NCBI RefSeq assembly: GCF_000350225.1
Contig: NW_005179158.1
Location: 328,298-392,297, forward strand
From: Chondrus crispus
Taxonomy: Eukaryota > Rhodophyta > Florideophyceae > Gigartinales > Gigartinaceae
DNA: 64,000 nucleotides
Reading direction: 5' to 3'
Position 1 is the first letter of the stretch. Each line of letters starts with the position of its first letter. The position numbers and the translations under genes were made by a program. This document shows positions 1-11,562 of the stretch, piece by piece. The notes under the pieces were generated by a model. The model did not search any database, was not told the origin of the DNA, and worked only from the letters and a program-made list of their open reading frames with translations.

Positions 1-787
1 AACTCACGCGCGCTGATGCTGGTCCGCGCGTGTCGACACCAGGAGAATGTCAGGCGATCAAAGGGGAGAGGGGTAGACCGCTCGAGCGGGACCCCGAACC
101 ACTCATGGGTATCGACGTCCCCCTCCCTGCTCGATGTGACCATGGCTTGAGCCGTCTCAGGCCGAACACCGGAACCGCGGTCGCCATCCCCCTCACAAGT
201 CGGCGACGGAGGCCGGACGGGTGCGACGACGCGCTGCCCTACAGAGCCAGTGGCGGGGATGATCTCGCTGACCACCGCTGGGGCGTGGAGGTTGGTAATT
301 AGCTCGACGGACGTCGTCGACCCACGCGAACCGTGGGCTCTTTGGAACGGCTGGGAAAGAGTCCACGGAGGCATGACATCCCCGGGACGACCCGGGGCAC
401 CCCCCGTCGAAGCCACGACGACCGGCGCAGAAGAAGAACCGCCAAGCGAGGCAACGCGACCCTCACGTGGAGACGCAATGACCAGAGCTCCGAGACAACC
501 GACGAAAGACGACGGTACGATCGCGGCACGAACCGCAAGGAAGGGAGAAGATAGTACGACGGAAGTAACGTCGACGCGAGCACCGAGTGAGCGTCGCTCG
601 GATGGGTTGCGGGAAAAGGAGAGAGAGCCCACGCACAAACACGGGGACCGAGAACGGCGGTACGATAAGAGAACGGGGTCGGGACGACGCGCATCCACCT
701 CCAGACCAGTGAATGAGCCCTCAGACATGGTCGCCTCTACAAGCCCAGGAGTGGTGAACGCGGACGTTCAGTCTCGAGGGGGGGCCG
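1..787 (+). other. 3' internal region of a gypsy-like LTR element (tentative)
   Basis: This GC-rich stretch lies just left of an LTR and ends in a purine run (about 776-787) that serves well as a polypurine tract for a plus-strand element. Open frames are present (30-302, 250-792 plus; 299-694 minus), but they overlap on both strands, are Arg/Pro/Ser/Thr-rich and match no domain I recognise, so I do not call a gene. The rest of the element lies left of the window. It could be a 3' untranslated or accessory region, like the long region between pol and LTR of the gypsy element at 59895-62656. Confidence 0.4.
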
Positions 788-1442
788 TGTAGCATAACCC
801 CCCCTGGGGCTTTAATTTAGATTAGATCAAGAACTACATCAGCTACTGTAGAGCGTCGGGCTCTACAGTACAACCGCGCGTGTACACGTGGACAGCGCGC
901 GAACGAAGCCCGCACGCACCGTGGGTACTACGTGGACTGTCAGCCTCGACATAGCTGACATTATTACAGCGCAGGCTGACCTGCACTACAGTAGCCCACT
1001 ACAGTACCTTGGTACTGTAGTGTTATGATAGATTGTTTTGTATATTAAATACGGAGCCGACCGGCGGCGGCGTAGGGGGGACAAGCACGGACTTGTCCTC
1101 AGCCAGCCGCCAAGGTCAGTCCACCCAGCTTATTCTAAACGTCGCCTTCGCTCTTCGCGCGCGTTTAGTCGGAGCCGAGCCGGAGTGGACGCGCAGCACG
1201 CGAGCGAGCACGGAACCGCCTCTGCCCGTCAGCACTGGTACGTCACCCAGTGCTGCTTCGGGGCGTCGAGGCGTCGATCCGTCGTGCGTGCGCGCGTCCC
1301 TGCTCGCTCCCGCTCTACCACCGCTACCCGGGCCCGAGCCTGGTTCCATAGCTGGTTGGCCCGCTTCACCCCTTCTGCGATCCGGGGTCTACAGGTCGAA
1401 CTGCGCATACACCTCCAGTCGTCTGGGGGTGTTTATGCTACA
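788..1442 (+). repeat. 3' LTR of gypsy-like element
   Basis: The 655-bp repeat starts TGTAGCATAA and ends TTATGCTACA, a perfect 10-bp inverted terminal match with canonical TG...CA ends. A TATA-like TATATTAAATA stretch at about 1040-1051 fits a plus-strand promoter. The next five bases (CTTAC, 1443-1447) are the expected target duplication; its partner lies outside the window. The element sits inside a CopC LTR, whose sequence resumes at 1443. Confidence 0.7.
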
Positions 1443-1849
1443 CTTACAGGATTGATTTGAATTCGTAAGGCAACGTGTGAGCTGTAAACGTGCCTTACGA
1501 ATTTGTGCCACGCTGGATTTGGAATAGTAAGGGAAATTGTGCTTTGCTGTGCTTTGTTGTACTGCCTTACTAATTTCTCAGTCATGACCGTGCTAATTCG
1601 TAAGACAGTTTTCTGTTATGTTTGTTGGGCCATCGCCAGTTTGGCTGAGTAGCAAGACGGGCACATGTATTAGAACCAATACATTTGTAGTATGTGTGTC
1701 GTAGTGTTTGGTAGTAGAGTTCTACAAGATTGCAGAAGTGTATAAGTAGTGCCAGAAGTTGGCGACTCGAAGTAAATCGGTACCCAATCCTTCAACTTCA
1801 CCTCATCAACCGTCCTTCGATTTCCCTTTGCCCCGCTGACCTTCCAATA
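1443..1849 (+). repeat. CopC LTR, right-hand part
   Basis: Matches the last 400 or so bp of the CopC LTRs at 21049-21987 and 33617-34555, including the GTGTATAAGTAG TATA-like motif near 1739 and the CCCCGCTGACC tail. It ends ...AATA directly before the primer site, a non-canonical LTR end shared by the family. The left part is displaced by the gypsy-like insertion that ends at 1442. Confidence 0.8.
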
Positions 1850-1863
1850 GGTTATGGGCCCAG
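1850..1863 (+). promoter_or_regulatory. Primer binding site, half-tRNA(iMet) type
   Basis: GGTTATGGGCCCAG follows the LTR end directly. Its complement is the anticodon stem-loop of eukaryotic initiator tRNA-Met rather than a tRNA 3' end. Drosophila copia uses the same internal site, priming from a cleaved tRNA half. The motif recurs at 14271 and 21988, and in reverse at 12598, 26751, 40632, 47571 and 50521. Confidence 0.85.
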
Positions 1864-4241
1864 TTCAACGTTATTGTTCCGCTGTGTGAGTGCTTGTTCT
1901 CAGTTTCTGCTGCCGTTCTCGTGTTTGTTTCTGCTGTCGTTCTCGTTTTAGTCTCCGCTGTCGTTCTCGTTTTGGTTTCTGCTGTCGTTTCTGCCGCCGT
2001 TTTCATCGCCGCCGTCGTTCGTTTGGTTCCATCGCCGTCTACTTGCTGTTGTTATCATCTTGGTCGTTCGTGTCCGTCTACCTGCTGTTGTTTCAACTTG
2101 GTGATCCACCATCTTCTTCGTGTCTGTTGCAGCTTGGTCTTGGCAATCGTTGTGTGAGCTGTGGGTGTAGTCCCTAGTCGCCAACGTACCATATCAATCC
2201 AAGAAGACTGCCCTTTGATCACGCCGGTGATCGTCGTAGCTGCCGATACCCTCGCTCTTGGTGAAAGGCTTGTGCCATTGGAAATCTGACGTGAGCGAGG
2301 GTCCGACCAAGAATCGTCGAGAGAAGAAACACTGATCCTCGGGGAGGATCACAGTGTACTGGTCTAGTCGATCCGCACTCTGCCTTCGGGAGGTGCGTCG
2401 GCGGTGTGGGTAACGCTCTTGGTATTAGCCCTATAGGTACGACTTCGGTCCCCTGGGTGAAGAGAATACGTGCCTAAACACTGAATCTCTCACTATACGT
2501 GTATAAGGTTGCGTACCTTGATTAAGTTCGCACGAAAGAGGGTGACCATAGTCGTGATTGTGAACAAATCACACGAGTACGACGAAGGCAGTTTCATTCT
2601 TGTGTTGTGGGAAACCTCATTCTGGTAGTTATTGAAAATGGGCAACCACATGCTGTTATCTGGAAAGTGCAAAATCGAGCGACACGTGTACATGACTCGA
2701 CGGTCCGGACCCTCACCCCATATCACCACATGACACGTGTAAAGTCTCAGATTTTGGGGTCCTGGGGACGAAAGTGGACTTTTGGAGCGTTATGCAAATT
2801 TGCATAAATGCTAAAAATTTGCATTTGGCCCGAACCGTTATAGGGCTGGGTTACACAGGCAATACTGCAAATCTATTGGGTGTCGGTTCGAATGCTCCAA
2901 TTCTATTGGTCTGTTATTGTCCACTTATATGCAGTCATGCTGGTGATATATCTTGAATGATCGGTATACGTTTTAATTACACCATTTCGGGGGTTTCAAG
3001 TTGTTCATCATGGTTGTAATGGAAAATTACGGGTGCCCTTGGCGCTGGACACTTGTGTGCGGTGTACACATGTACACATAGCCAGGTTGCTGCGTGTACG
3101 TACACTTGTACACGTCGCCTACATACGGTCCGGCGCGTGTCCGAGTACAGTACATGTGAATTAAAAGTACAACAAGTATTTCTCGCAAGAGACATGTACT
3201 TACGTGAATATTCGGTGTATGCGTCACGCTGTATGCGACCCTTGCATCAGCATGCGCCGTTGTACTACACTCTCGTCAGCATGCGACGTTGTACTGTGCT
3301 CTCGTTACGGTGCGCCGCTGGATGCATGTTGATGACAGTACTCGTGTGATTCACATCGGATATCACGTGAGATGTGTAGAAAGTCTGGATGCACATTGTT
3401 GCTACCCGTCATAGTTGTCTGGCAGTGTGTACCGAAATTAGTAAGGTACGAAACAAGGGCATGTATGGGGACTGAGATATGACAGGGCTTTGCGTTGTTG
3501 GAAATAGAGAGATGCCAAGTTGTTCATTGTGCAAGAATATATGCTGTCATGTCTGGATGCGTATTAGTAAGGTGTGAAACGATTGCATGCATAGGGCCAT
3601 GGTTTACAGTCACTCGAAATGTGTAGAAACTGTTGTGCACTGATAGTCAATAGTTAATTCGTAAGGTGGAAATAGAACAGTGTGGACGGGCCAGAAGAGG
3701 ACCCCGCTTGGTCGCGCATATGGTGAGTACGTTTTACTAGGTGCGAAAGTAATGGGATAGTGTAACACTCAAAGTGTATCAGTATCGCCGAAAGACGGCT
3801 CCAAGTAAATCTCGGTACCAACTCCTTCACTCACACACATCAAACTGCCCTCCTTCTTTCCCTTGCCCCTCCGAACCAACCATTTGTAGTACCGTATCAA
3901 GTTTGGACAAGCCAATTTTGGTTGCAGGGACCGTTCGCGGTAGTGGCCAAAAGTCTTGGTTCGTCTACAGGCAAATTTGTTGTGCTTACTCGCGGCACGT
4001 TTGATTTAGTTCACAGTCGAAAGACCCGCACTGGCCGACATACAGGGGTAGCGCCCTAAGACGTTTTTAAGAAGAATACGCTTGTTCCACTCCGCCGGAA
4101 ACAAGCACCAAGAACGTTTCCGAGTGATCGCTACAAACTTCCTATACGGGTGGGCTTGCCATTGTGTTGACTATCGGTTAACGGCTTGGGATCCCGGAAC
4201 AGAAGACACTGTATACTCGAAGGGTACATCCATTCGGCGAA
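1864..4241 (+). other. CopC-1 untranslated leader (interrupted)
   Basis: The leader opens with a pyrimidine-rich run of repeated GCTGTCGTTCTCG-like units (about 1880-2060). It holds short inverted segments around 2160-2470 and ends with the 50-bp block shared with CopA (4146-4195). A solo LTR with GTAGT duplications interrupts it at 2630-3885. A short open frame at about 3891-4060 has relatives in other CopC/CopB leaders. No larger gene is visible. Confidence 0.7.
2630..3885 (+). repeat. Solo LTR, diverged CopA-like family (CopA')
   Basis: A 1256-bp LTR related to CopA LTRs but clearly diverged, starting TATTGAAAATG and ending CCATTT. Perfect 5-bp duplications GTAGT flank it (2625-2629 and 3886-3890), and leader sequence continues across the insertion. 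It is the usual remnant of recombination between the two LTRs of a full element. The terminal dinucleotides are TA and TT rather than TG and CA. Confidence 0.85.
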
Positions 4242-5996
4242 ATGGATGACCAAAGCTCTGGATCGGTCAGAATCGAGAAGCTGACCGCATCTAACTTTTA
4301 CATCTGGAAGCAGAAAATCGAGCTACTGCTTGCTCTCCGAGATGTCGATCAATACGTTTTTGATTATATACCGGAGAATGCGACATCAGATGACCGGAGA
4401 AAATGGATCCGTGGTGACGCAAAAGCAAAGGCAGTCATCGAACTCATGCTTTCTGATGACTACTTGCAACATGTGCGAGAGTGTAGCAGTGCGAAAGAGA
4501 CATGGGAAGCAATTCTGAATGTGTTTGAGCGTCATACTTTGCTCAACAAATTTGCCGCCCGTCGCGACTTTTACACGGTATCCATGCTCCCATCCGAGAA
4601 AGTGCTCGTGTTCATCAATCGTGTGAAGCAACTTGCTGCCAGATTGCAGTCAATGAGTGTTGAGATTGACGATAAAGAAATTGCAATGGCTGTGTTGAAT
4701 GGCTTGCCTTCACGATTTGATAACCTGATTGTTGCTCTTGACGCACTTGGCAATGAAGACAAAGTGTTTGGACTCGAGTTTGCGAAGAGTCTTCTGCTGC
4801 AAGAAGAACAACGAGAAAGCATGAAGACCGCTTCTGCTTCATCACCACATCCACCCGCACTTGTCAATCGTATGCCTATTCGACGCGATATGAAATGTAC
4901 GAATTGCAATAGACATGGGCATACTGCAGCGCGTTGCTGGGGCAAGGACGTGAATGGGCGCCGACCTGCACCGCCAGATGAGTTTCGGTCAAGCAGCACT
5001 GGCTTGGAGCCAAGTGCATTCGTTTCTCGAGATGACAATTCCACTGCTGCCTTTGCTGAGAGTGACTTTACTTGCTTGCTTTCGACTTCCACTCTAGAAA
5101 AGAGGGCTGCAAACGCAAGGTCATGGCTTGTCGATTCCGGTTGCAGCGCTCACATTACGTTTGATCGCTCTTTGTTCGTTACGTATGAACAGATGCAATC
5201 TGGATCAGTCGAGATGGGCACGAAGGCTAGAGCTAATGTCGCTGGTCGCGGCGAGGTAGAATTCATGTTGAATGTGAACGGTAGTCCACATCCTTGCAAA
5301 CTGTGAAACGTTTTGCATGTCCCTGATTTCGGATACTCGCTACTGTCTGTTAGCCAAATCGTTTCAAAGGGTTTGCAAGTGTCATTTGAAAATGAGAAAT
5401 GCTGCGTTACTTCAGGACCAACTGTAGTTGGAACAGCGAGTCAAGTCGGGGATTTGTACATACTTGACGTCATGAATGAAACCTTTTCTGCTCACGTAGT
5501 TACCATGCAGACGCTACATGAACGCATGGCCCATGTTAATGTACAAGTAATCGCATCAATTATTCACAATAGTGTGGTAAGCGGCATCAACGTTCGTCAA
5601 AGCGATGTCATCAGTGCAATGAATCCGAAGTCTGACAATCACTCTCCTATTTGTCCCGCGTGTGTGTTTGGCAAAGCAACGCGATCAGTAATCCCAAAAC
5701 AGCGATCATCGTCTCGAGCACAGAACTGTCTTGACTTGGTACATTCCGACGTTTGCGGTCCGCTCGAAGTACAGTCCATTGGTGGTTCGAGATACTTCAT
5801 TACATTTGTAGATGATCACTCGAACTGGGTTGTTGTGTACACGATGAGAAATAAATCTGAGGCCTTTGCAAAATACAAGTTGTATGAAAAGTTGGCTCAA
5901 ACCCACACTGGTCGCAAAGTAAAGGTGCTTCGCACTGATCGAGGGGGAGAGTACTTGTCGACTGAACTCAAGTCGCATTTAGATTTAAACGGTACG
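4242..5996 (+). pseudogene. CopC-1 gag-protease-integrase part
   Basis: Starts at the ATG of MDDQSSGSVRIEK. It shows the copia Gag domain, a CCHC zinc knuckle (CTNCNRHGHTAARC), an aspartic protease motif (WLVDSGCSAH), the GAG-pre-integrase segment and the front of the integrase core (LVHSDVCGPL, LRTDRGGEY). The gene is broken: at least one break besides the interruption by the CopA LTR at 5997. RT and RNase H are absent here; same-family sequence for them lies at 48530-51360. Confidence 0.85.
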
Positions 5997-7260
5997 TAAT
6001 GGTAGGTTCGGAGGGGCAAGGGAAAGAAGGAGGGCAGGTTGATGTGTGTGAGTGAAGGAGTTGGTACCGAGGTTTACTTTGAAGCCGTTTTCCTGCGATA
6101 CTTATACACTTCGAGTGCTACACTATCGCTCTACTCCGACTCCCAGTAAACCATACTCTACTATGCGCGACCAAGCGCGGTCCTCTTGTGGCCCGACCAT
6201 ACTGTTCGATTTCCACCTTACGAATCGATTCGTAACTATTAGCTCACAACTATTTCTACACATTCCAAATGACTGTAAACCATGGCCCTATGCATGCAAC
6301 TGTTTCACACCTTACTAATCTGCATCCAGTCATGCCAGACTTCATTGTTGTGCAACGAACAACTTGGCCCTTGTCTATTTCCAACAACGCAAACGTCTTT
6401 CATATCACAATCGCCATACGTATCCTTGTTTCTCACCTTACTAATTTCGCCAAGCACTGTCAGATAATTATGGCAAGTTATAACAATGTGCATCCAGACT
6501 TTCTACACAACTCATATGAGAATACATGTAAATCACACGAGTACTGTCATGAACTTGCATCCAACGGCGCACCATGACGAGAGCACAGTGCAACGGCGCG
6601 TGCTCACGCAAGACTCGCATACAGCGTGACGCGTACACAGAACAATTGCACAACTGTATTCCTCTCGCGAGAAGTACTTGTTGTACTTTTGATTCACATG
6701 TACTGTACTCGGACACGCGCAGGATCGCAAACAGTCTGACACTGTAAAACTGTAAACCCTCATGTGCATACACCTGGATGCGTGTACATGTGTACGTACA
6801 CGAATCCACCTGGCGACGTGTACATGTGTACACGGCATACATGTGTCCCGCCCGGGGGCCCCATGCAATTACCCATTACAACCATGGCAAATCACTTGAA
6901 ACCCCCAAAACAACGTAATTATGGCATATACAGGCCATTTAAAGTACATCACAAGGCCAATGACGCACACGTGGACAACGCTCGACCAATAGATTTGCAG
7001 CATTAGACCTGAGGGCCAATAGAATTGCAATATTTCCTGTGTAGCCTATAGTGCTACGGGCCAAGGTTCCACTTGGCAAAACTATGCAAATTTGCATGAC
7101 CCTCCGAGAGGCCACTTTCGTCCCCGGAACCCCAAAATCTGGGATTTTACACGTGTCATGTCGTGATATGGGTAAGAGCGCCCGGACCGTGCAGTCATGT
7201 ACACGTGTCACTCGATTTTGACCTTTTCAGATAACAGCATGTGGTCGCACATTTTCAATA
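5997..7260 (-). repeat. CopA-1 3' LTR
   Basis: 1264 bp on the minus strand, starting TATTGAAAATG and ending ACCATTA. It equals the CopA-2 LTRs in length and near-identity. It contains several ACACGTGT palindromes and a TATAAGTA-type promoter motif. The polypurine tract GGGGAGG lies next to it at about 7261-7272. Confidence 0.9.
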
Positions 7261-7271
7261 CCTCCCCTCGA

Positions 7272-10200
7272 TCACATGCTTTGGGCAGCTTTGCACTCGG
7301 AAAGCCCAACCATGCCCACGAACTTTTCAAACAGCACGCGACCAAGTGGTTTGGTCAGCATATCGGCTGGCATTTCTGTTGTCGGACAACGGTACAATGT
7401 GACCAGTTTTCGCTGCACCGCATCTCGAACAAAATGATACGTAATATCAATGTGCTTGTTCCGACGATTTGTAGATTCGTTCTGAGCAAACGCAATCGTA
7501 CCAGCGTTGTCACATCCAATGCGAATTGTTGGATCCGAATTCGCACCAAGTACATCAGCATGGAAGCGTCGAAGCCACGCGGCCTCTTTGCATGCTTCAC
7601 TGAGTGCGATGTATTCTGCCTCACAAGTAGACTTTGCAACTACTGTTTGTTTCCGGGAAGCCCAACTGATAGGCCCATCACAAAGCTTGAACACGTACCC
7701 ACTCGTTGATTTCCGTGATTCAAGGCATCCACCCCAATCTGCGTCGCTATACCCATGAAGTTCCGTACCAAGATCATCTTTACCAAACACTATTCCAAGA
7801 TGCTGGGACCCACGCAAGTATCTCAAAACACGTTTCACACCTGACCAGTGCGACTCGTGAGGGTCGGCACAGTGTTGAGATAACTTTCCAATGGCATACG
7901 CAATATCGGGGCGGGTCCCGACCATTAGGAACATTAGACATCCAATGGCCTGACGATATGGTTGAAAGCATGGGTTGTCATCAGTGCCAGTTTCGGCCAC
8001 TTGCATTGTGACATGTCGAGACTGTTCCATCGGAGTAACGCAAGGATTGCATGCCGACATTTTGAACCGTTTCAGTACTGCTTGGGCATACTTCGACTGC
8101 GTGACGGTCAGGACGTGTTTAGAACGTATACGGTCGATCTCTAGACCAATACAAGTCTTCGCCTCGCCGAGGTCTTTCATATCGAATCGTTTGTTGAGTT
8201 CATTTTTCATCCATAATATGGCCTCCAAGTCACTTCCAGCTAGCAGCAGATCGTCCACGTACAACGCGATAATCATGATGACATTGCCTTGACGTCGAAT
8301 GTAAAGACATGGGTCGCTGCGTGTAGTGTTGAAACCAAGTTCAGTGATCAGAAACTCATCGATCTTACTATGCCATTGGCGATGGGCTTGCTTAAGACCA
8401 TAGATTGCTTTCAAAAGTTTACACACCGAATCAGGTTTGACTTTGTCGATGCATCCTTCAGGTTGCTCCATGTAGATTTCTTCGTGAAGTTCACCGTTGA
8501 GGAAGGCAGTCACCACGTCCATCTGATGCAGCTCAAGGTCAAAGTGCGCAACCAGTGCCAGCAGCAGACGGATAGTTGTGAACTTGATGACAGGGGCGAA
8601 AGTTTCAGTGTAATCGATGCCTTCTACTTGTTGAAAGCCTCGTGCCACAAGACGTCCCTTTGCAGTTTCGACCAATTTTCCGGACTCGTCAGGAAGTTGC
8701 TTCACTCCGAAAACCCACCTGGACGTCAGGACGTTTGATGCTTGAGATCTTGGAACAAGTGTCCATGTTTTGTTTTTGTGTTGTGAAGCAAGTTCTTTGT
8801 CGATGCCCTTCTGCCAGAAGCGAGCTTTTTGAGAATCCATAGCTTGCTTGTACGAGTTTGGGATTTCCGTTATCACATGGGCGTGGCTAAGGAGTCCAGC
8901 AGTCACCAAAGCTGCTGCCCACCACGCCCCAGGCGTTTTGCGAATGCGAGTGGACCGACGGAGATTAGTTGGCGGATCAATAGTTTCTTCCTCAACTACG
9001 TGTTGCTCAACTGTTTCGGTGGTTTCGTCCTCCCCTGCAGTTGGGGGGGAGTTGGAGGATTCATCAGAGTCTTGTTGTTCATCCGGCGATGATGCTTCTG
9101 ATGCCACTGCATCATTTTCTGCAACTTCCTCATCGATGTTCAAGTTGATTGTGTCATCATCAGTTGTAGCCTCCTCGTTTGTATCCATCAGTTCACCAGA
9201 TTTGCCTCCCGTGGACTCGTCAAAAGTAACATCTCTGGATACGATCACTTTGTGTAAATCACCATCCCACAACTTGTAAGCTTTCGTATTTTCAGCATAC
9301 CCCAGAAACATTGCCTCCTTTGCACGGGCGTCAAGTTTCTGGATGTTGTGTTTTGGTAATGTATACCAACACTTTGAACCGAAAACACGCAAATGACCAA
9401 CATTTGGCACCGATTTCATCCATAAGTGGTATGGGGTCATCTTGGGGGGAATGGCACGTGACGTGACTCGATTTCGAACGTACACTGCATTGGCAAGTGC
9501 TTCTGCCCAGAACCCCTTTGTAACTTTCTTGTGCGCTAGCATGGAGCGCACCAAGTTTACCAAAGTTCTGTTCAGTCGTTCGGCGACGCCATTTTGCTCC
9601 GGAGTGTACGCGGTCGTCATTTGATGCTGAGTACCATTTGCAATCAGAAAAGACTTAAACTCCGTGGACAGATACTCACCACCTCGATCGGTGCGAAGCA
9701 CTTTGATCTTGCGACCAGTGTGAGTCTGAGCAAGTTGTGCAAACATTTTGTATCGTTCAAATGCTTCTGATTTATGGTGTATAGGGTACACTACCGACCA
9801 GTTTGAGTGATCATCTATGAAGGTAATGAAGTACTTGGCACCACCAATGGACTGCAACTCTAAGGGGCCACAAACATCAGAGTGAACTAAGTCTAGACAG
9901 AAGTATGCCCGCCTCGAGGACCGCTCTTTTGGGATCACAGATCGAGTGGCTTTGCCGTAGACGCACGCAGAACATTTTTCAGAGATGCAATCATTGTCAG
10001 TATTGTTGATTTTGTTAGCCTCATTACCAAGTAGTTTGACTCCACTTACCACATTGTCACGAATCATCGAAGCAATACCTTGAGAATGCACATGTGCAAA
10101 GCGCTCATGCCACGTTTGCAGGGTGGCAGCATGTGCAGATCCGATGTCACTGACGATGTCGAGAACGTAAAGTTCTCCAACCAATGTCGCAGTCGCCACT

Positions 10201-11390
10201 ACAGTTGAGCCTCGTCTGATCATGCATTTTCCATTTTCGAACCCAACTTTTAGTCCAAGTTCAGTCATTCGACTGACAGAGAGCAGAGAGAACGCAAAGT
10301 CCGGAACGTGCAATACATCCGTCAACTTGCACGGTTCGATGCGGCCATTCACATTTAACTTCAAGTGAACGTCACCACGGCCGGCAACCTTTGCACTAGC
10401 CTTGGTTCCCATCTGAACAGAGGCGGACTCAAGTGGCTCATACGTCGCAAACAAAGATCGGTCATATGTAATATGAGCTGTACAAGCTGAATCTACGAGC
10501 CACGAAGGCAACATCTCCATATCGGTCGTGTGCGAAGCTTTCGACATCAGACATGTGAAGTCGACGCTGTTTACAACCATGTCGGGATCAGGTTTCTGTG
10601 TGACAAATGCAGATTGTTTCCGCTGAGACATACGCGGTTTATATCCGCTAGGAGGAGCCGGGCGACGCCCATTCAAATCCTTTCCCCAGCAGCGGGTTGC
10701 CGTATGGCCTGTATGACCGCAGTTCGTGCATTTGTAATCGTTTATGTCCCGATTGTTCGGGGCACGATTAACCAGAGCCGATGTCTGTGAGGAGCTAGAC
10801 TTCATGTTTGCTCGTTGCTCTTCCTGCAGCAGACGACTTTTCACAAAGTCCAAACTGAATATCTTTTCCTCATTACCGAGAGCATCAAGTGCAACGATGA
10901 GAGCCTCGAAACGGGCAGGCAGACCGTTGAGCACTGCCATGGCCATCTCCTTGTCATCGATGTTTACGCTCATTGACTTGAGGATGGCTGCCAGCTGCTT
11001 GACACGATTGATGTATGCAAGCACCTTTTCACCGGAAAGCATCTTCACAGTGTAGAACTCACGACGTGCAGCTAGTTTGTTCAGCAAAGTGTGCCTCTCA
11101 AACACGTTGACAATAGCTTCCCACATCTCATGAGCAGTATCAACATCACGTACATGCTCAAGATGCTCATCTGATAGGGAGAGACCAATCAGTGCTTTAG
11201 CTTTACTGTCACCTCTGATCCACTTCTTACGCTCTTCCGCGCGTTCCTCACTCGGAACTCTTCCCTCAACGATGTATTGGTCAACATCACGTAGAGCAAG
11301 CAGGAGTTGTATTTTCTGCTTCCACACGTAGAAGTTGGAGTCCGTCAGTTTGTCGATTCTGATGGATCCTCCTCCTCCTTGATCTTCCAT
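7272..11390 (-). CDS. CopA-1 Gag-Pol polyprotein (looks whole)
   Basis: Single open frame of about 1372 residues starting at the ATG of MEDQGGGG at 11390; the frame opens seven codons earlier but without an ATG. Order: copia Gag, CCHC knuckle (CTNCGHTGHTATRC, about residue 220), aspartic protease (WLVDSACTAH, about 300), GAG-pre-integrase, DDE integrase (LVHSDVCGPL, TDRGGEY, PEQNGVAERL), copia RT with the YVDD box (ALYVDDLLLAG), and RNase H (YSDADWGG, about residue 1215). It encodes what Ty1/copia elements need for particle assembly, reverse transcription and integration. The integrase lacks a chromodomain. It is near-identical to the CopA-2 protein. Confidence 0.9.
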   Translation of the reverse strand: MEDQGGGGSIRIDKLTDSNFYVWKQKIQLLLALRDVDQYIVEGRVPSEERAEERKKWIRGDSKAKALIGLSLSDEHLEHVRDVDTAHEMWEAIVNVFERHTLLNKLAARREFYTVKMLSGEKVLAYINRVKQLAAILKSMSVNIDDKEMAMAVLNGLPARFEALIVALDALGNEEKIFSLDFVKSRLLQEEQRANMKSSSSQTSALVNRAPNNRDINDYKCTNCGHTGHTATRCWGKDLNGRRPAPPSGYKPRMSQRKQSAFVTQKPDPDMVVNSVDFTCLMSKASHTTDMEMLPSWLVDSACTAHITYDRSLFATYEPLESASVQMGTKASAKVAGRGDVHLKLNVNGRIEPCKLTDVLHVPDFAFSLLSVSRMTELGLKVGFENGKCMIRRGSTVVATATLVGELYVLDIVSDIGSAHAATLQTWHERFAHVHSQGIASMIRDNVVSGVKLLGNEANKINNTDNDCISEKCSACVYGKATRSVIPKERSSRRAYFCLDLVHSDVCGPLELQSIGGAKYFITFIDDHSNWSVVYPIHHKSEAFERYKMFAQLAQTHTGRKIKVLRTDRGGEYLSTEFKSFLIANGTQHQMTTAYTPEQNGVAERLNRTLVNLVRSMLAHKKVTKGFWAEALANAVYVRNRVTSRAIPPKMTPYHLWMKSVPNVGHLRVFGSKCWYTLPKHNIQKLDARAKEAMFLGYAENTKAYKLWDGDLHKVIVSRDVTFDESTGGKSGELMDTNEEATTDDDTINLNIDEEVAENDAVASEASSPDEQQDSDESSNSPPTAGEDETTETVEQHVVEEETIDPPTNLRRSTRIRKTPGAWWAAALVTAGLLSHAHVITEIPNSYKQAMDSQKARFWQKGIDKELASQHKNKTWTLVPRSQASNVLTSRWVFGVKQLPDESGKLVETAKGRLVARGFQQVEGIDYTETFAPVIKFTTIRLLLALVAHFDLELHQMDVVTAFLNGELHEEIYMEQPEGCIDKVKPDSVCKLLKAIYGLKQAHRQWHSKIDEFLITELGFNTTRSDPCLYIRRQGNVIMIIALYVDDLLLAGSDLEAILWMKNELNKRFDMKDLGEAKTCIGLEIDRIRSKHVLTVTQSKYAQAVLKRFKMSACNPCVTPMEQSRHVTMQVAETGTDDNPCFQPYRQAIGCLMFLMVGTRPDIAYAIGKLSQHCADPHESHWSGVKRVLRYLRGSQHLGIVFGKDDLGTELHGYSDADWGGCLESRKSTSGYVFKLCDGPISWASRKQTVVAKSTCEAEYIALSEACKEAAWLRRFHADVLGANSDPTIRIGCDNAGTIAFAQNESTNRRNKHIDITYHFVRDAVQRKLVTLYRCPTTEMPADMLTKPLGRVLFEKFVGMVGLSECKAAQSM

Positions 11391-11562
11391 TTTAGTGCAA
11401 ATAAACTTCAAGTATTTGAAAATCCGTTCGGGGATCCCAAGCCGTTAACCGATAGTCAACACAATGGCAAGCCCACCCGTCTAAGAAGTTCGATATGATT
11501 ACTATGAAGTTGCACTAGGAGAAATTTGCGAACAGATATGTGAATTTATTTGGATGAAATCC

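Larger units (their letters stand above)
1443..5996 (+). mobile_element. CopC-1, Ty1/copia element, left part
   Basis: Plus-strand copia element: LTR fragment (1443-1849), primer site (1850-1863), leader with a solo LTR inside it, then gag, protease and integrase coding sequence up to 5996, where the LTR of a minus-strand CopA element begins. It is broken. Its likely right part is CopC-5 (48530-51756): same orientation, same family, and everything between is nested insertions. That reading makes it the oldest layer of the cluster. Confidence 0.8.

Noticed and set aside
250-792. 180-codon frame before the first LTR as a host gene
   Set aside because: It runs into the LTR start, has no recognisable domain and is matched by an overlapping opposite-strand frame; kept only as part of the element's 3' region.
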